Of a stretch of DNA of 16,481 nt, positions 1 to 7,276 are shown one piece after another (the stretch's first letter is position 1; the number at the start of each line of letters is the position of its first letter). Under the pieces are notes generated by a model. That model did no database searches. It was not told the DNA's origin and saw only the letters and a list, made by a program, of their open reading frames with translations. A program made the position numbers and the translations under genes. The stretch lies in contig JBCDBH010000102.1 of assembly GCA_039184055.1 (NCBI GenBank), positions 1-16,481 of the forward strand, read 5' to 3'. This stretch comes from JBCDBH01 sp039184055. GTDB taxonomy: Bacteria; Acidobacteriota; Thermoanaerobaculia; Multivoradales; J023.

Positions 1-70
1 CCTCATTGGCCAGAAACCCTGGTACCAAAATCCCGTATCGGGAAATCGAGACGTTCGAGTCGACACGCTC

Positions 71-86
71 CGACCGATCTCGGTCG
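71..86. repeat. 7-bp inverted repeat upstream of the operon
   Basis: The 16 bases cgaccgatctcggtcg form a perfect inverted repeat with 7-bp arms and a 2-bp centre. They lie 38 bp before the first start codon of the large operon. A second, shorter palindrome (tcccg-tat-cggga) sits at 31-43. Either could be an operator or just part of a GC-rich leader. I could not find a convincing -35/-10 or -24/-12 promoter between 1 and 123. Functional assignment is inference with little support. Confidence 0.3.
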
Positions 87-123
87 CGGGCTCCACGCTT
101 CTGTAGACAGGTGCGCATCACGA

Positions 124-1482
124 ATGACCAGCAGCGAGTTGCCGCTACAGTCCGTCACCGCTCCCGCCATCGTCCGCTCCAGTGTTCCGGAGGCATCCGG
201 CTCTCGGGGTGAATCCGACTCTCCTCTAGCCTCTTCGCCCGAACCGCCACGCCGCTCGTTTTGGCGTGAGCAAGGTGTCCTGGCGCGTTTGGGCTGGCGG
301 GTGTTGAGCGAGCTTTCGCCACGCGCGCTCAGCAAGATGCTCTATCTCTACGGCGCCAAGGGCGCGTTCGCCATTTGGGCGTACGAGCGTCGACTGAAAC
401 GTGGCGAGCTCTATCCGCCTTTCCTATTCATCGCGGTCACCAACACGTGCAATTTGCGCTGTCACGGCTGCTGGGTGGAGAAAGAAGGTACGGCGCACTT
501 TCTCGATCAGGACGATCTCAATCGCATGATCGAAAGCGGCAAGAAACGACGCGCGCACTACTACACCCTGCTCGGTGGCGAGCCGTATCTGTGGAAAGGC
601 ATCTGGGACGTCTTCGAGCGTCACTCGGATTGCTATTTCCAGACCATCACCAACGGCATGTTGTTCACCGACGACAATGTCGAACGCCTGCGCCGCGCCG
701 GCAACGTGACGCCCTTGATCAGTCTCGACGGCTTCGAGTCGCAAAACGATCTGCGCCGTGGCGCGGGGGTGTGGAAAGCCGCCCACGAGGGCATGGACAA
801 GCTCAAAGACGCCAAGCTCTTCTACGGTGTAGCGACCACCGCGACCGGGCTCAACATGCACGAGGTGATGTCGGACGACTTCGTCGAGCACTTCGTCGCC
901 AAGGGCGCGATGTACCTCTGGTATTACGTCTACCGGCCGATGAGCCCGGAGCCCCACACCGAATATTGCGTCAGTGAAGATCAGCTGGTGTGGATGCGCA
1001 AACGTCTGCTCGAGCTACGACGCAAACATCCGATCCTGATCATCGACACCTATTGGACCGCCGACGGCGAGGCTTTTTGCCCGGCGGCCACCGGATTGGG
1101 GTTTCACATCGGCCCGCAGGGCTCGGTGGAGATCTGCCCAGCGCTTTCCTTCGCGACCGATACCGTAAAGGCGACGGGCGACGCGGGTAGCGAGGATTTG
1201 TGGTCGACCTTCAACGACAGCCGTTTCCTGCGGGGCTTTCAGCAATTCGTCAAAGAGCGCACCAAGGGCTGTGTGATTCTCGAGCACCCGCGTGAGCTTC
1301 ACGACTACATTCGTGACGCCGGGGCGCGGGATTACAGCGGTCGCGGCACCGCTTTCGACGAGCTCGACGCGCTCGCGCCCCGTCATAGCCATCACCTGCC
1401 CGGGCGTGAGATCCCCGAGGATTTCTGGTTCTACCGACTGCTCAAGAAGAACGTTTTCTTCGGTATGGGAGCGATCGGGTGA
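124..1482 (+). CDS. Radical SAM enzyme with SPASM-like C-terminal cysteines
   Basis: This 452-residue protein carries the radical SAM signature CNLRCHGCW (Cys109, Cys113, Cys116), which binds the 4Fe-4S cluster that reductively cleaves S-adenosylmethionine. A GGEP motif at 151-154 matches the SAM amino-group contact. The C-terminal part has further cysteines, Cys319 (FCPA), Cys338 (ICPAL) and Cys383 (KGCVI), which suggest a SPASM/Twitch-like auxiliary cluster. The first 50 or so residues are rich in Ser, Pro and Glu and look disordered, so the start is uncertain; ATG 124 has only a weak AGACAGG-type ribosome site at 106-111. The stop overlaps the next start as GTGA, implying translational coupling with the cysteine desulfurase. 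The substrate cannot be read from the sequence. It lacks the extra N-terminal cluster motif of lipoyl synthase. A peptide/protein or lipid modification role within the operon's pathway is inference. Confidence 0.88.
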   Translation: MTSSELPLQSVTAPAIVRSSVPEASGSRGESDSPLASSPEPPRRSFWREQGVLARLGWRVLSELSPRALSKMLYLYGAKGAFAIWAYERRLKRGELYPPFLFIAVTNTCNLRCHGCWVEKEGTAHFLDQDDLNRMIESGKKRRAHYYTLLGGEPYLWKGIWDVFERHSDCYFQTITNGMLFTDDNVERLRRAGNVTPLISLDGFESQNDLRRGAGVWKAAHEGMDKLKDAKLFYGVATTATGLNMHEVMSDDFVEHFVAKGAMYLWYYVYRPMSPEPHTEYCVSEDQLVWMRKRLLELRRKHPILIIDTYWTADGEAFCPAATGLGFHIGPQGSVEICPALSFATDTVKATGDAGSEDLWSTFNDSRFLRGFQQFVKERTKGCVILEHPRELHDYIRDAGARDYSGRGTAFDELDALAPRHSHHLPGREIPEDFWFYRLLKKNVFFGMGAIG

Positions 1483-2675
1483 GCGCATCGAGCGCCGCCG
1501 ACGTCTATCTCGACCATCACGCCACCACACCGTGTGATCCGCGTGTCGTCGAGGCGATGCTGCCTTGTCTCACCGAGGACTTCGGCAATCCGTCGAGCAC
1601 CCAGCACGCCTGGGGACGACGCGCGGCGCACCGCGTCGAGCAGGCGCGCGCATCGGTCGCCGCAGCAATCGGCGTCACACCGGAAGAGATCGTCTTCACC
1701 TCGGGAGCGACCGAAGCGAACAACCTGGCGCTCTTCGGGGTCGTCGAAGCCCGTCGGCAACAGCGTCCACACGACCCGATCCACGTCGTCACCCAGACCA
1801 CCGAGCACAAAGCGATTCTCGATCCGTGCGCGCGGCTCGAAGCCAAAGGCGTGACGGTCAGCTATGTGCCGGTGGAGTCGGATGGACGGCTCGATCCGGC
1901 ACGGATCGAAGCGGCGCTGCGTCCCGAGACCGTGTTGGTGTCGGTGATGGTGGCCAACAACGAGATCGGCGTGGTGCAGCCAGTGGCCGAGATCGCCGCC
2001 CTGTGTCGCGATCGCGGCATCCTGATCCACACCGACGCCGCCCAGGCGTTGGCGCACGGTGACTGTCGACTCGACGTCGATTTGATGTCGCTCTCGGCAC
2101 ACAAAGCCTACGGCCCAAAGGGAATCGGGGCGCTTTACGCGCGACGTCGCCGGCCGCGGGTCCGTCTGGCGCCACGCCAGCACGGTGGTGGACACGAACG
2201 AGGGCTACGCGCCGGCACGCTCGACGTCGCGTCGATCGTCGGCTTCGGTCGTGCCGCGGAGCTGGTGAACGAACAACGAGACGCGGACAACCCTCGTCTG
2301 GCCCGACTTCGTGATCGGCTGCTCGACGGCATGCGCGCCGCGTTTCCCGACCTGATCGTCAACGGCTCGCTCGAACACCGTCTCCCCCACAATCTCAACG
2401 TCTCCCTACCCGACGTGATGGCCCAGGACCTGCTCGACGCGCTCGAAGGCGTGGCGATCTCGAGCGGCGCGGCGTGTACGTCGTCGGTCGGTGACAGCTC
2501 GTATGTGCTCACCCTGCTGGGCGGACCGGAACGAGCCGAATCGGCGCTCCGCTTCGGCTTGGGTCGTGGCACCACGGCCGCGGACATCGATCGAGCCGTT
2601 ACCGCGATCACCCGCGCCGCGACGGTGGCGCGCCAACGACCCACGGCACGGCTCGAAGCCGTGTGCGGAGTCTGA
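1479..2675 (+). CDS. Cysteine desulfurase, NifS/IscS type
   Basis: A 398-residue PLP enzyme that should turn cysteine into alanine and pass persulfide sulfur to Fe-S cluster or other sulfur-acceptor proteins. It opens with the family's typical VYLDHHATTP motif. It has a PLP-stacking His110 (TTEHKAIL), the Schiff-base Lys209 in SAHKAYGPKG, and the catalytic loop Cys333 in SSGAACTSS. These match the positions in E. coli IscS (His104, Lys206, Cys328), and the length is normal. The start is GTG 1479, which overlaps the radical SAM stop (GTGA) and follows GGGAG at 1467-1471. No IscU, SufU or TusA scaffold gene lies in the window. It probably supplies sulfur for the many Fe-S proteins downstream, or for a lipoyl/thiol chemistry; that link is inferred from operon position. 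IscS, NifS and SufS-like group II enzymes cannot be separated with certainty here, but the longer active-site loop favours the IscS/NifS group. Confidence 0.95.
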   Translation: MSASSAADVYLDHHATTPCDPRVVEAMLPCLTEDFGNPSSTQHAWGRRAAHRVEQARASVAAAIGVTPEEIVFTSGATEANNLALFGVVEARRQQRPHDPIHVVTQTTEHKAILDPCARLEAKGVTVSYVPVESDGRLDPARIEAALRPETVLVSVMVANNEIGVVQPVAEIAALCRDRGILIHTDAAQALAHGDCRLDVDLMSLSAHKAYGPKGIGALYARRRRPRVRLAPRQHGGGHERGLRAGTLDVASIVGFGRAAELVNEQRDADNPRLARLRDRLLDGMRAAFPDLIVNGSLEHRLPHNLNVSLPDVMAQDLLDALEGVAISSGAACTSSVGDSSYVLTLLGGPERAESALRFGLGRGTTAADIDRAVTAITRAATVARQRPTARLEAVCGV

Positions 2676-2679
2676 AGCC

Positions 2680-3147
2680 GTGACGTCGGCCAAGGAGATG
2701 GTGCATTTCCGCCGCAGTCGGTTCGTGGCGCGCTTTCCCCGTCTCTATCGCTATAGCCCGGCGCATTTCTGGCTCTGTGAAGACCCGGACGACGCCGGAC
2801 TCTGGCGTATCGGGCTCACCCATTTCGCGACGCGGATGCTCGGCGAGATCGTCGAATTCGATATCGAAACCAAAACCGGCGAGACGGTCGGTCCAGGTGA
2901 CGTGATCGGCTGGGCGGAAGGGATGAAAGCGGTGACCGATCTCTTTTGTGTCGTCAGCGGCGAGCTCGCTGGCCCCAACCCCAACGCCCTGGCCGACGCC
3001 GAGGTCGTCTGCAAAGACCCGTACGGCGATGGCTGGCTCTACGCCGTGCGCGGCAACCCGGACGATGACACGGTCGATGTCGAGTCCTATCTGCGCATGC
3101 TCGGCGAAACCATCGATGCCATGGAGGATCAACCTTGGAAAACATGA
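2680..3147 (+). CDS. GcvH-like lipoyl carrier protein
   Basis: A 155-residue protein of the glycine-cleavage H-protein family. The lipoylation motif is visible as GWAEGMKAVTDLFCVVSGEL, with Lys83 in the position of E. coli GcvH Lys64. The motifs GEIVEFD, the PGD turn before the lipoyl hairpin and a C-terminal DPYGDGWLY segment are also typical. GTG 2680 is chosen because CGGAG lies 9 bp upstream and the gap to the previous stop is only 4 bp; ATG 2698 is possible but sits directly on an AAGGAG. No GcvT or GcvP gene is nearby, so a role in glycine cleavage is not supported. Similar free-standing GcvH paralogues (LbpA) serve as lipoyl carriers in Hdr-like sulfur oxidation. The neighbouring Hdr-like and ferredoxin genes make a comparable redox or sulfur carrier role plausible (inference). 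No lipoate ligase or LipA/LipS gene is visible in the window. Confidence 0.9.
   Translation: MTSAKEMVHFRRSRFVARFPRLYRYSPAHFWLCEDPDDAGLWRIGLTHFATRMLGEIVEFDIETKTGETVGPGDVIGWAEGMKAVTDLFCVVSGELAGPNPNALADAEVVCKDPYGDGWLYAVRGNPDDDTVDVESYLRMLGETIDAMEDQPWKT
3123..3128 (+). promoter_or_regulatory. Shine-Dalgarno favouring a TTG start
   Basis: GGAGGA lies inside the end of the GcvH-like gene. It is 6 bp before TTG 3135 but 15 bp before ATG 3144. The spacing favours TTG as the start of the GTPase, while ATG 3144 would give the common ATGA overlap with the previous stop. The two proteins differ by only three residues. Confidence 0.6.
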
Positions 3148-4277
3148 GACAGGCGCGTTATGTGATGATCGGCGGCTTTCTCGGAGCCGGCAAGTCGACC
3201 GCGGTCGGCCGTTTGGCCCGGCGACTGACCGATCGTGGATTACGGGTGGGATTGATCACCAACGATCAAGGTCGTGGCCTGGTCGACACGCAGACTCTGC
3301 GTCATCAGGGCTTTCGTGTCGAAGAGATCGCCGGTGGCTGTTTTTGTTGTCGTTTCGATTCGCTGAAGACCGCCGCCGATCGGCTCGAAGCGAGCGAGCG
3401 ACCGGATGTCTTCATCGCCGAACCGGTCGGCTCGTGTACCGATCTGGTGGCCACGGTGAGCTATCCGCTGCGCCGGCTCTACGGTGATGCGTTCGAAATC
3501 GCGCCTCTCTCGGTGCTGGTCGATCCGGTGCGCTGCGCGCGAGTGCTCGGTTTGGACAGCTCCCGCAAGCTGTCCTCGAAGGTCACCTACGTCTACGAGA
3601 AACAGCTCGAAGAAGCGCACGCGCTGGTGATCAACAAAACCGATCTCTTGGACGACACCCAGCTCGTGGCGCTCCGCGACGCGCTCGAAACACGCTTCCC
3701 GGGGCGGCCGATCTTCGCGGTGCAGGCACGCAACGAGATCGGTCTCGACGCCTGGTTCGACCATCTCGAATCGACCTCGATTCCAAGTCATCCGGCGCTC
3801 GAAATCGACTACGCGCTTTATGGCGAAGGCGAAGCGCGTCTCGGCTGGCTCAACGCGACCTTGCGTTTCGAGGCCCGACGCGAGATCGACGGCAATGCCT
3901 GGAGTGAAGACGTGGCGCTGCGGATACAGCGCGCGCTCGATCAAAGCGGGAGCGAAGTCGCTCATCTCAAGATGACCCTCGCGCCGACTGGCGATGAAGC
4001 CGAGACCATGCCCGGCGACCTCGCCTTGATCAATCTGGTGGGCAGCGACTTCGTCCCCGAGCTCGCGGAGCGTTTGGCCGCGCCGCTGACCCAGGGTCAG
4101 CTGGTGGTCAATCTACGCGCCGAAGCCACTCCGGCGACCCTACGCGCCACGCTCGAGACCATCGTGGCGAGCACCGATGAGCTGACGCTCGAGCACGTCG
4201 AGTGCTTCGAGCCCGGACAGCCGGTGCCGACGCACCGGATCGACGCTCACAACCAGGACCTGGGGAGCACGATCTGA
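3135..4277 (+). CDS. CobW/HypB-like (G3E) P-loop GTPase
   Basis: A 380-residue GTPase. The Walker A motif is GGFLGAGKST (residues 13-22, Lys20). An INQ-like switch segment follows (LITNDQG). The CxCC metal site is GGCFCC (Cys69, Cys71, Cys72) and the guanine-specificity motif is NKTD at 167-170. The N-terminal half is thus a G3E/COG0523-type domain, which in known members delivers or inserts metals such as Zn, Co or Ni or supports metallo-enzyme maturation. The C-terminal half (about 220-380) does not look like the usual CobW C-terminal domain and has no obvious histidine-rich stretch, so its role is unclear. Start TTG 3135 is supported by a good ribosome site; ATG 3144 is the alternative. 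The stop overlaps the next ATG by one base (TGATG). In this operon it may be a maturation factor for one of the Fe-S or radical SAM proteins (inference). Confidence 0.9.
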   Translation: MENMRQARYVMIGGFLGAGKSTAVGRLARRLTDRGLRVGLITNDQGRGLVDTQTLRHQGFRVEEIAGGCFCCRFDSLKTAADRLEASERPDVFIAEPVGSCTDLVATVSYPLRRLYGDAFEIAPLSVLVDPVRCARVLGLDSSRKLSSKVTYVYEKQLEEAHALVINKTDLLDDTQLVALRDALETRFPGRPIFAVQARNEIGLDAWFDHLESTSIPSHPALEIDYALYGEGEARLGWLNATLRFEARREIDGNAWSEDVALRIQRALDQSGSEVAHLKMTLAPTGDEAETMPGDLALINLVGSDFVPELAERLAAPLTQGQLVVNLRAEATPATLRATLETIVASTDELTLEHVECFEPGQPVPTHRIDAHNQDLGSTI

Positions 4278-4717
4278 TGTCCGAACCAGCACTGTCCGAG
4301 CCAGCACGGTCCGAACCAGCACTGTCCGAGCCAGTCATGTCCGATCCGGCAACGTCAAATCGGCGCATTTTGTACTGCCATTGTGCGTTCTCGCGGGTCA
4401 TCGACGACGAGGTCAAGAAACAAGTGTTGAGCGGTCTGGCGAGCTCGGGAGCGGCCTTCGACGCGGTGCCCGACCTCTGTGAGCTGGCGGCGCGCCAAGA
4501 CAAAGATCTCGAACGTTTGGCGGCAGGTAGCGAGCCGGTCGACATCGTCGCCTGCTATCCACGCGCGGTGCGCTGGCTTTTCCACGCCGCCGAAACCCCT
4601 CTCGCCGAAGAGGATGTGCACATTCACAACATGCGGGCCGAATCGCCCGATTCGATTCTCGAAACGCTGCTCGGCCAAGCCGACGAGAGCCATGAGGAGG
4701 GAGCCCATGAGTCTTGA
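4277..4717 (+). CDS. Small CxC protein resembling the HdrA N-terminal domain
   Basis: A 146-residue protein. After a repeat-rich N-terminus (residues 2-26) the conserved-looking core begins ILYCHCAFS (Cys34, Cys36). It continues with DLCELAARQD (Cys68) and ends with VDIVACYPRAVRWLF (Cys93). By eye this order matches the N-terminal region of heterodisulfide reductase subunit A: a CxCG start, then a CS..GQ segment, then a VVAxCxPRxHEPxF motif. It would be a free-standing version of that domain, without the FAD domain. This homology is my own pattern match and needs a profile search. The start ATG 4277 overlaps the GTPase stop and has GGGGAG at 4262-4266; ATG 4337, inside the repeat, is an alternative that removes most of it. 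The stop overlaps the ferredoxin start by 11 bp. It probably works with that ferredoxin as a small redox or sulfur-transfer unit (inference). Confidence 0.72.
   Translation: MSEPALSEPARSEPALSEPVMSDPATSNRRILYCHCAFSRVIDDEVKKQVLSGLASSGAAFDAVPDLCELAARQDKDLERLAAGSEPVDIVACYPRAVRWLFHAAETPLAEEDVHIHNMRAESPDSILETLLGQADESHEEGAHES
4280..4354 (+). repeat. Five in-frame 15-bp tandem repeats (SEPAL-type)
   Basis: Five consecutive 15-bp units start right after the ATG. Units 1 and 3 are identical (tccgaaccagcactg), unit 2 differs slightly, and units 4 and 5 are more diverged. They encode SEPAL, SEPAR, SEPAL, SEPVM and SDPAT. As a multiple of three, copy-number change would alter the N-terminal length without a frameshift. 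The stretch probably forms a disordered linker or tail. Confidence 0.9.
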
Positions 4718-5552
4718 TACCGGAGGCCTGAGCGTCTCGGCCGGTGGGAAGAACCCGCTCGACGGCGAGCGACTCCGGGTCGTGCTCGAGCATGAAGACG
4801 AGAATCCTGGTGATCGCTTCACGCTCCTCGACACCCTGCTTTCGGGAGGCGTCGCGGTCACCGCGGCCGGGGATGGCGCGGTCGCGCCGCTCGACGAAGC
4901 CAAGCTCTTGGTCCTGCGACCGGATGGCGCGGGTGAGGTCCCGGCCAACGACGACGGCGGCGTGCACGAGCTCGGAATCGAGGGTCTCGCCCCCGATGAC
5001 GTGCTCGGCAAAATCAACGACGTCTCGGAGGCTCGGGCGTCCGGACATTGGACGCCGTGGTTTCCGGTCATCGACTATGAGCGCTGCACCAATTGCATGC
5101 AGTGTCTGAGCTTCTGTCTGTTTGGCGTCTATGACGTCGACGAGGAGAAAAAGATCGATGTCGCCCACCCCGAGCGGTGCAAAACGCTGTGCCCGGCGTG
5201 CTCACGGGTGTGTCCGGAAGTCGCCATCTTGTTTCCGAAGTACAAGGCGGGACCGATCAACGGCGACATCGTGCAGGATGCGGATCTGGAGCGCGAGAAG
5301 ATGAAAACCGATATCTCCTCGCTTCTCGGTGGCGATATCTACGCCCTGCTGCGTCAACGTACCGCGCACGCGCAATCACGCTTCGCCAAGGAACGAGACG
5401 AGGACCGCGCCCTCAAAGAGCGTCAGCGTTGTCTCAAGAAACTCCAACAAAGCCTCGACATCCCCGACGAGGTCTTGCAGCAGCTACCGACCGCCGAGGC
5501 GATCCAGGCGAAAGCCACCGATCGCATCACCCGACGCGAGCAAGGAGACTGA
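4707..5552 (+). CDS. Ferredoxin-type protein with two Cys4 motifs and a charged helical tail
   Basis: A 281-residue protein with a bacterial-type ferredoxin core. Motif 1 is CTNCMQCLSFC (Cys127, 130, 133, 137) and motif 2 is CKTLCPACSRVCP (Cys158, 162, 165, 169). The first gap in motif 2 is three residues rather than two. A dicluster 4Fe-4S fold is likely. Residues 1-115 form a separate N-terminal part with no motif I recognise. Residues about 200-281 are rich in Lys, Arg, Glu and Gln and look helical, possibly coiled-coil. ATG 4707 has an excellent AGGAGG at 4695-4700, 6 bp away, and overlaps the preceding gene by 11 bp; the next gene starts 2 bp after its stop. Electron transfer between the Hdr-like protein, the lipoyl carrier, the radical SAM enzyme and DUF116 is the natural guess, but partners are inferred only from context. 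Confidence 0.9.
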   Translation: MSLDTGGLSVSAGGKNPLDGERLRVVLEHEDENPGDRFTLLDTLLSGGVAVTAAGDGAVAPLDEAKLLVLRPDGAGEVPANDDGGVHELGIEGLAPDDVLGKINDVSEARASGHWTPWFPVIDYERCTNCMQCLSFCLFGVYDVDEEKKIDVAHPERCKTLCPACSRVCPEVAILFPKYKAGPINGDIVQDADLEREKMKTDISSLLGGDIYALLRQRTAHAQSRFAKERDEDRALKERQRCLKKLQQSLDIPDEVLQQLPTAEAIQAKATDRITRREQGD

Positions 5553-5554
5553 CC

Positions 5555-7276
5555 GTGGCGCCATTGCCGATCGTACCCCTGCCGAGAGTCATGCCGGCGC
5601 GCCCCGAGCGGCCGGTGCAATCGAATATCCCTCCGACCCCGGCCGAGCGTGAGCGGCTGCGTACGCTGGCTCGTCAATACGCCGAACAAACCGAGCTGGT
5701 GCCGCCGCTGCCTCTCGCCGAGCTCCAGGTCCACGCCGGTGAGCTGTGTCGACGCGAGGGTCTCGATCCCGTGTACACCGAGGTCACCGCGCTGCTGATC
5801 AACAACGAGCTGTGGCGCGAAACGCTGGCGACGATCCCGTACGAGCGGCGATTGCTCCTGCTGCCGAAGTGCATGCGGGTCGAGGAGCACTGCCCGGCAC
5901 CCTTCGACGAGCTCGGGTTGCTGTGCAAGAAGTGTGGCCTGTGCTCGATCGAGGATCTTCAGGTGGAAGCCGAGAAGATGGGCTACGCCGTGCTCGTCGC
6001 CGAAGGCTCACCGATCGTCATGGCGATCATCGAGACCGGTCGGATCGACGCGATCGTCGGCGTCAGCTGTCTGAATGTCCTCGAACGCGTATACGGCTAT
6101 ATGGAAGCCGCGGCGGTCCCCGGGATCGCGATTCCCCTGCTGCAAGACGATTGTGTCGACGTCAATGTCGATCTCGATTGGATCTGGGAAACAGTCCACC
6201 TGACCAGCGACGACCAAACCAGACGTCTCGACCTCGGCGCCTTGCGTGAGCAGGTCGATGGCTGGTTCAACGACGAGACTCTCAGCGAGATCATGGGACC
6301 GGCGGAAACCACGACCGAGCAACTCGGCCGTGCCTATCTCGCCGCGGCGGGCAAACGCTGGCGTCCCTTTCTCGCCGTGGCGCTCCATCAGGCTCTGCAA
6401 GACGATCCGAGTTGCGAGATCGTCGACACCATCCGGACAGTGGCGGTCGCCGTCGAGTGCTTTCACAAAGCCTCGTTGATCCACGACGACATCGAAGACG
6501 GTGACGCGTTGCGCGACGGTTCCGACACGCTACACGAGCGTGAAGGCGTACCGATCGCACTCAATGTCGGTGACTACCTGGTGGGCGAAGGCTATCGTCT
6601 GCTCGCCGAAGTCGAGGTCGACGCCGAGCGCCGCGCCGAGATGCTCGCTTTGGCGGCGGCCGGACACCGCACCCTATGTTTGGGTCAGGGTGACGATCTC
6701 GCCTGGGCCCACGCGCCCAAGCCGATCCGCGCCACCGAGGTGGTGGCGATCTTCCGTCGCAAAACCGCACCGGCCTTCGAAACCGCGCTGCGGCTCGGCG
6801 CGGCGTGCGCCGGCGCGCCAGCCACGCTGCATGAAACCTTGACCGCCTATAGCGACGCGCTCGGTATCGCCTACCAGATCCGTGACGATCTCGGTGAGCT
6901 GCATGAGACGCGTGAGGCCGGTGAGGCGCCCGAACGACGTCCGACCCTGGTGTGGGCGCTCGCTCACGAAGCGGCGAAGCGAGCCGATCGCAAGCACATC
7001 GCCGCGCTGTGGACCGGCGACGCCACCGAAGACCCCATGGCGATCCATCAGCGGATCGTCGAGCTCGGTGCCGAGAGTCGAGCCCAGGAGCTGCTCACCG
7101 CTTACGAGGACGAGGCGATCCGTTCGCTCCGCGAGCTCGACAACGCCAACGTCAAAGGCTTGTTGCGCCGCGTGCTCGGCAAAATCTTCGACGAGCTCAC
7201 AATCGAAGGATGGTGCAGTGAGCACGAGGCTCGAAATGCTGCAGGTCGCGAGGCTAGCCTCGCGGCTGCTGGGTGA
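5555..7276 (+). CDS. DUF116 domain fused to trans-polyprenyl diphosphate synthase
   Basis: A 573-residue two-domain protein. Residues about 40-225 match DUF116 (COG1852-like): Cys106, Cys113, the cluster-like CKKCGLC (Cys124, 127, 130), a GVSCLNVLERV segment (Cys172) and LLQDDCVDVNVD (Cys200). Residues about 240-550 are an isoprenyl synthase of the IspA/GGPPS/IspB superfamily: GKRWRP (266-271), first aspartate-rich motif HDDIEDGD (Asp311, 312, 315), KTAPAFETALRLGA, and a second motif QIRDDLGE (Asp444, 445). There the usual last Asp is Glu448. The residues 4 and 5 positions before the first DDxxD are Ser and Ala, with no bulky aromatics, which in this family fits products of C20 or longer. The domains are in one continuous frame with no sign of a sequencing frameshift. 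Start GTG 5555 follows AAGGAG at 5542-5547. The last 13 residues or so are encoded inside the next gene. Confidence 0.9.
   Translation: MAPLPIVPLPRVMPARPERPVQSNIPPTPAERERLRTLARQYAEQTELVPPLPLAELQVHAGELCRREGLDPVYTEVTALLINNELWRETLATIPYERRLLLLPKCMRVEEHCPAPFDELGLLCKKCGLCSIEDLQVEAEKMGYAVLVAEGSPIVMAIIETGRIDAIVGVSCLNVLERVYGYMEAAAVPGIAIPLLQDDCVDVNVDLDWIWETVHLTSDDQTRRLDLGALREQVDGWFNDETLSEIMGPAETTTEQLGRAYLAAAGKRWRPFLAVALHQALQDDPSCEIVDTIRTVAVAVECFHKASLIHDDIEDGDALRDGSDTLHEREGVPIALNVGDYLVGEGYRLLAEVEVDAERRAEMLALAAAGHRTLCLGQGDDLAWAHAPKPIRATEVVAIFRRKTAPAFETALRLGAACAGAPATLHETLTAYSDALGIAYQIRDDLGELHETREAGEAPERRPTLVWALAHEAAKRADRKHIAALWTGDATEDPMAIHQRIVELGAESRAQELLTAYEDEAIRSLRELDNANVKGLLRRVLGKIFDELTIEGWCSEHEARNAAGREASLAAAG
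7205..7210 (+). promoter_or_regulatory. Ribosome binding site inside the polyprenyl synthase gene
   Basis: GAAGGA lies 7 bp before GTG 7218, within the coding region of the preceding gene. It supports the early GTG start of the toroid protein over ATG 7236, which lacks a purine-rich site at proper distance, and hence a 59-bp overlap. Confidence 0.5.

Noticed and set aside
1..30. A sigma-54-like promoter (TTGGCC ... TGGTA) before the operon
   Set aside because: The bases 10 bp after the GG pair are TG, not GC, and no TTGC element is present at the needed spacing.
3..335. A minus-strand gene at the left edge
   Set aside because: The 110-residue translation is low in complexity and rich in Arg and Ser, overlaps the radical SAM start region, and has no recognisable motif.
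124..1482. Lipoyl synthase (LipA) or hopanoid HpnH
   Set aside because: The extra N-terminal cysteine cluster of LipA is absent. The C-terminal cysteines differ from what I would expect for HpnH, although a lipid substrate cannot be excluded.
1431..2195. A 254-codon minus-strand frame opposite the cysteine desulfurase
   Set aside because: The + strand frame has every catalytic residue of a desulfurase; the antisense frame has no motif.
2680..3147. Part of a glycine cleavage operon
   Set aside because: No GcvT, GcvP or Lpd gene is in the window; neighbours are Fe-S and GTPase genes.
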